DNA of 64,000 bases from Margaritifera margaritifera. Lineage: Eukaryota; Mollusca; Bivalvia; Unionida; Margaritiferidae. The position numbers were made by a program, and so were the translations under genes. A model generated the notes under the pieces. That model had not been told where the DNA came from. It worked only from the letters and a program-made list of their open reading frames with translations, and did not search any database. Location: NCBI GenBank assembly GCA_029931535.1, contig JAQPZY010001344.1, positions 1,026,001-1,090,000 of the forward strand, read 5' to 3'. How positions within the stretch are numbered: the stretch's first letter is position 1; each line of letters opens with the position of its first letter. Positions 62,207 to 64,000 of this stretch are shown piece after piece.

Positions 62207-62692
62207 ACATTTGTCACCAACAAATATCACCATTGCTACGCAAAGGCATTACGTGTTTGGAATTTTAATGGGAATTCTGTATAACTCAATGATCTATGTA
62301 TGTACACTTTGCAAATTTAACAAACTGTGAACTAAGAATGTAAATATGTTTTCCGTGCATAATTTGAAGCGATGCGTACCCAAGAACTCGCAAGATATTC
62401 ACCGGTAATTTGTACATGTTATTTCATGCATAATTTGACGATCGAATCAGTATGTAAGCCGCAATTGCTCTGTTACCAGTATGACTGTCACATCAATGGA
62501 ACACCTGATTTCAAAGTTATTTTGAGTAATAAACCATATAAATTCCCTAATAAACTCAAAATGCCGCATTTGATGACAAGGAATTTTAATGTATTATGAC
62601 GATTATCAATCAGTTTTAAATAGCACTGTACATTTTTTATAATTCATTATATTAACGATATGGAGGCAAATTACTGTAGTCTCATGCACACA
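62207..62692. other. Unique sequence, no gene seen
   Basis: AT-rich single-copy sequence between the MITE and the CA/TA tract. A 75-codon open frame at 62372-62599 has no family resemblance and no splice or promoter context, so I do not call it. Confidence 0.5.

Positions 62693-64000
<1,308 letters not shown>

Noticed and set aside
62372..62599. 75-codon plus-strand frame near Msx
   Set aside because: No recognisable domain and no transcription signals.

Overview
This is AT-rich eukaryotic DNA, almost certainly animal and most likely from a mollusc. The only recognisable host gene is the homeobox exon of an Msx/msh gene on the minus strand at the right edge (62974-63365). Its homeodomain sequence and its phase-1 splice acceptor just upstream of the homeobox are those of animal Msx genes. 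The mollusc assignment is an inference from the dispersed repeats, including tRNA-headed SINEs ending in a 'GTTTAACG' tail, and from the very heavy tandem-repeat load. Nothing looks prokaryotic: there are no operons, no dense ORFs, no rRNA and no true tRNA genes.

Layout. About 24-25 kb of the 64 kb, by my own addition, is minisatellite: more than 30 unrelated arrays with units of 14-63 bp. A further 3 kb or so is microsatellite (CATA/TATG, TA, GA, CA, ATT, CAAT). The largest arrays are a 43-bp unit repeated about 57 times (17058-19503), a 53-bp unit repeated about 47 times (40080-42573), a degenerate 49-52-bp unit (19721-21506), a 24/25-bp unit (21561-23234), a 39/41-bp unit (58300-59735), a 53-bp unit repeated about 25 times (2376-3702) and a 42-bp unit repeated about 26 times (14806-16047). 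All long open frames except the Msx exon fall in these arrays or in transposon remains.

Transposon remains fill much of the rest. There are three tRNA-Leu-like SINE copies (7248-7462, 8747-8989, 39693-39900) and five other tRNA-headed SINE-like copies (12548-12730, 12840-12976, 24381-24452, 28247-28440, 28618-28785). Three broken non-LTR retrotransposon fragments are visible (31370-32768 minus, 33643-34105 minus, 52345-52615 plus), with related 3' tails near 60 kb. A broken GIY-YIG endonuclease domain of Penelope-like type lies at 36995-37305 minus. Two short TIR elements with TA ends lie at 25337-25804 and 62000-62206. A candidate 3-kb DNA transposon with degenerate inverted ends of about 170-190 bp (49318-52290) encloses remnants of at least two coding regions on opposite strands.

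The main theme is that several minisatellites are visibly built from transposon sequence. A 39-bp array amplifies a conserved reverse-transcriptase motif in frame. A 50-bp array amplifies the stretch before a GIY-YIG domain. A 48-bp array amplifies the 5' part of a tRNA-headed SINE. The region behaves as a repeat-rich flank 3' of Msx; the first Msx exon lies beyond the right edge.
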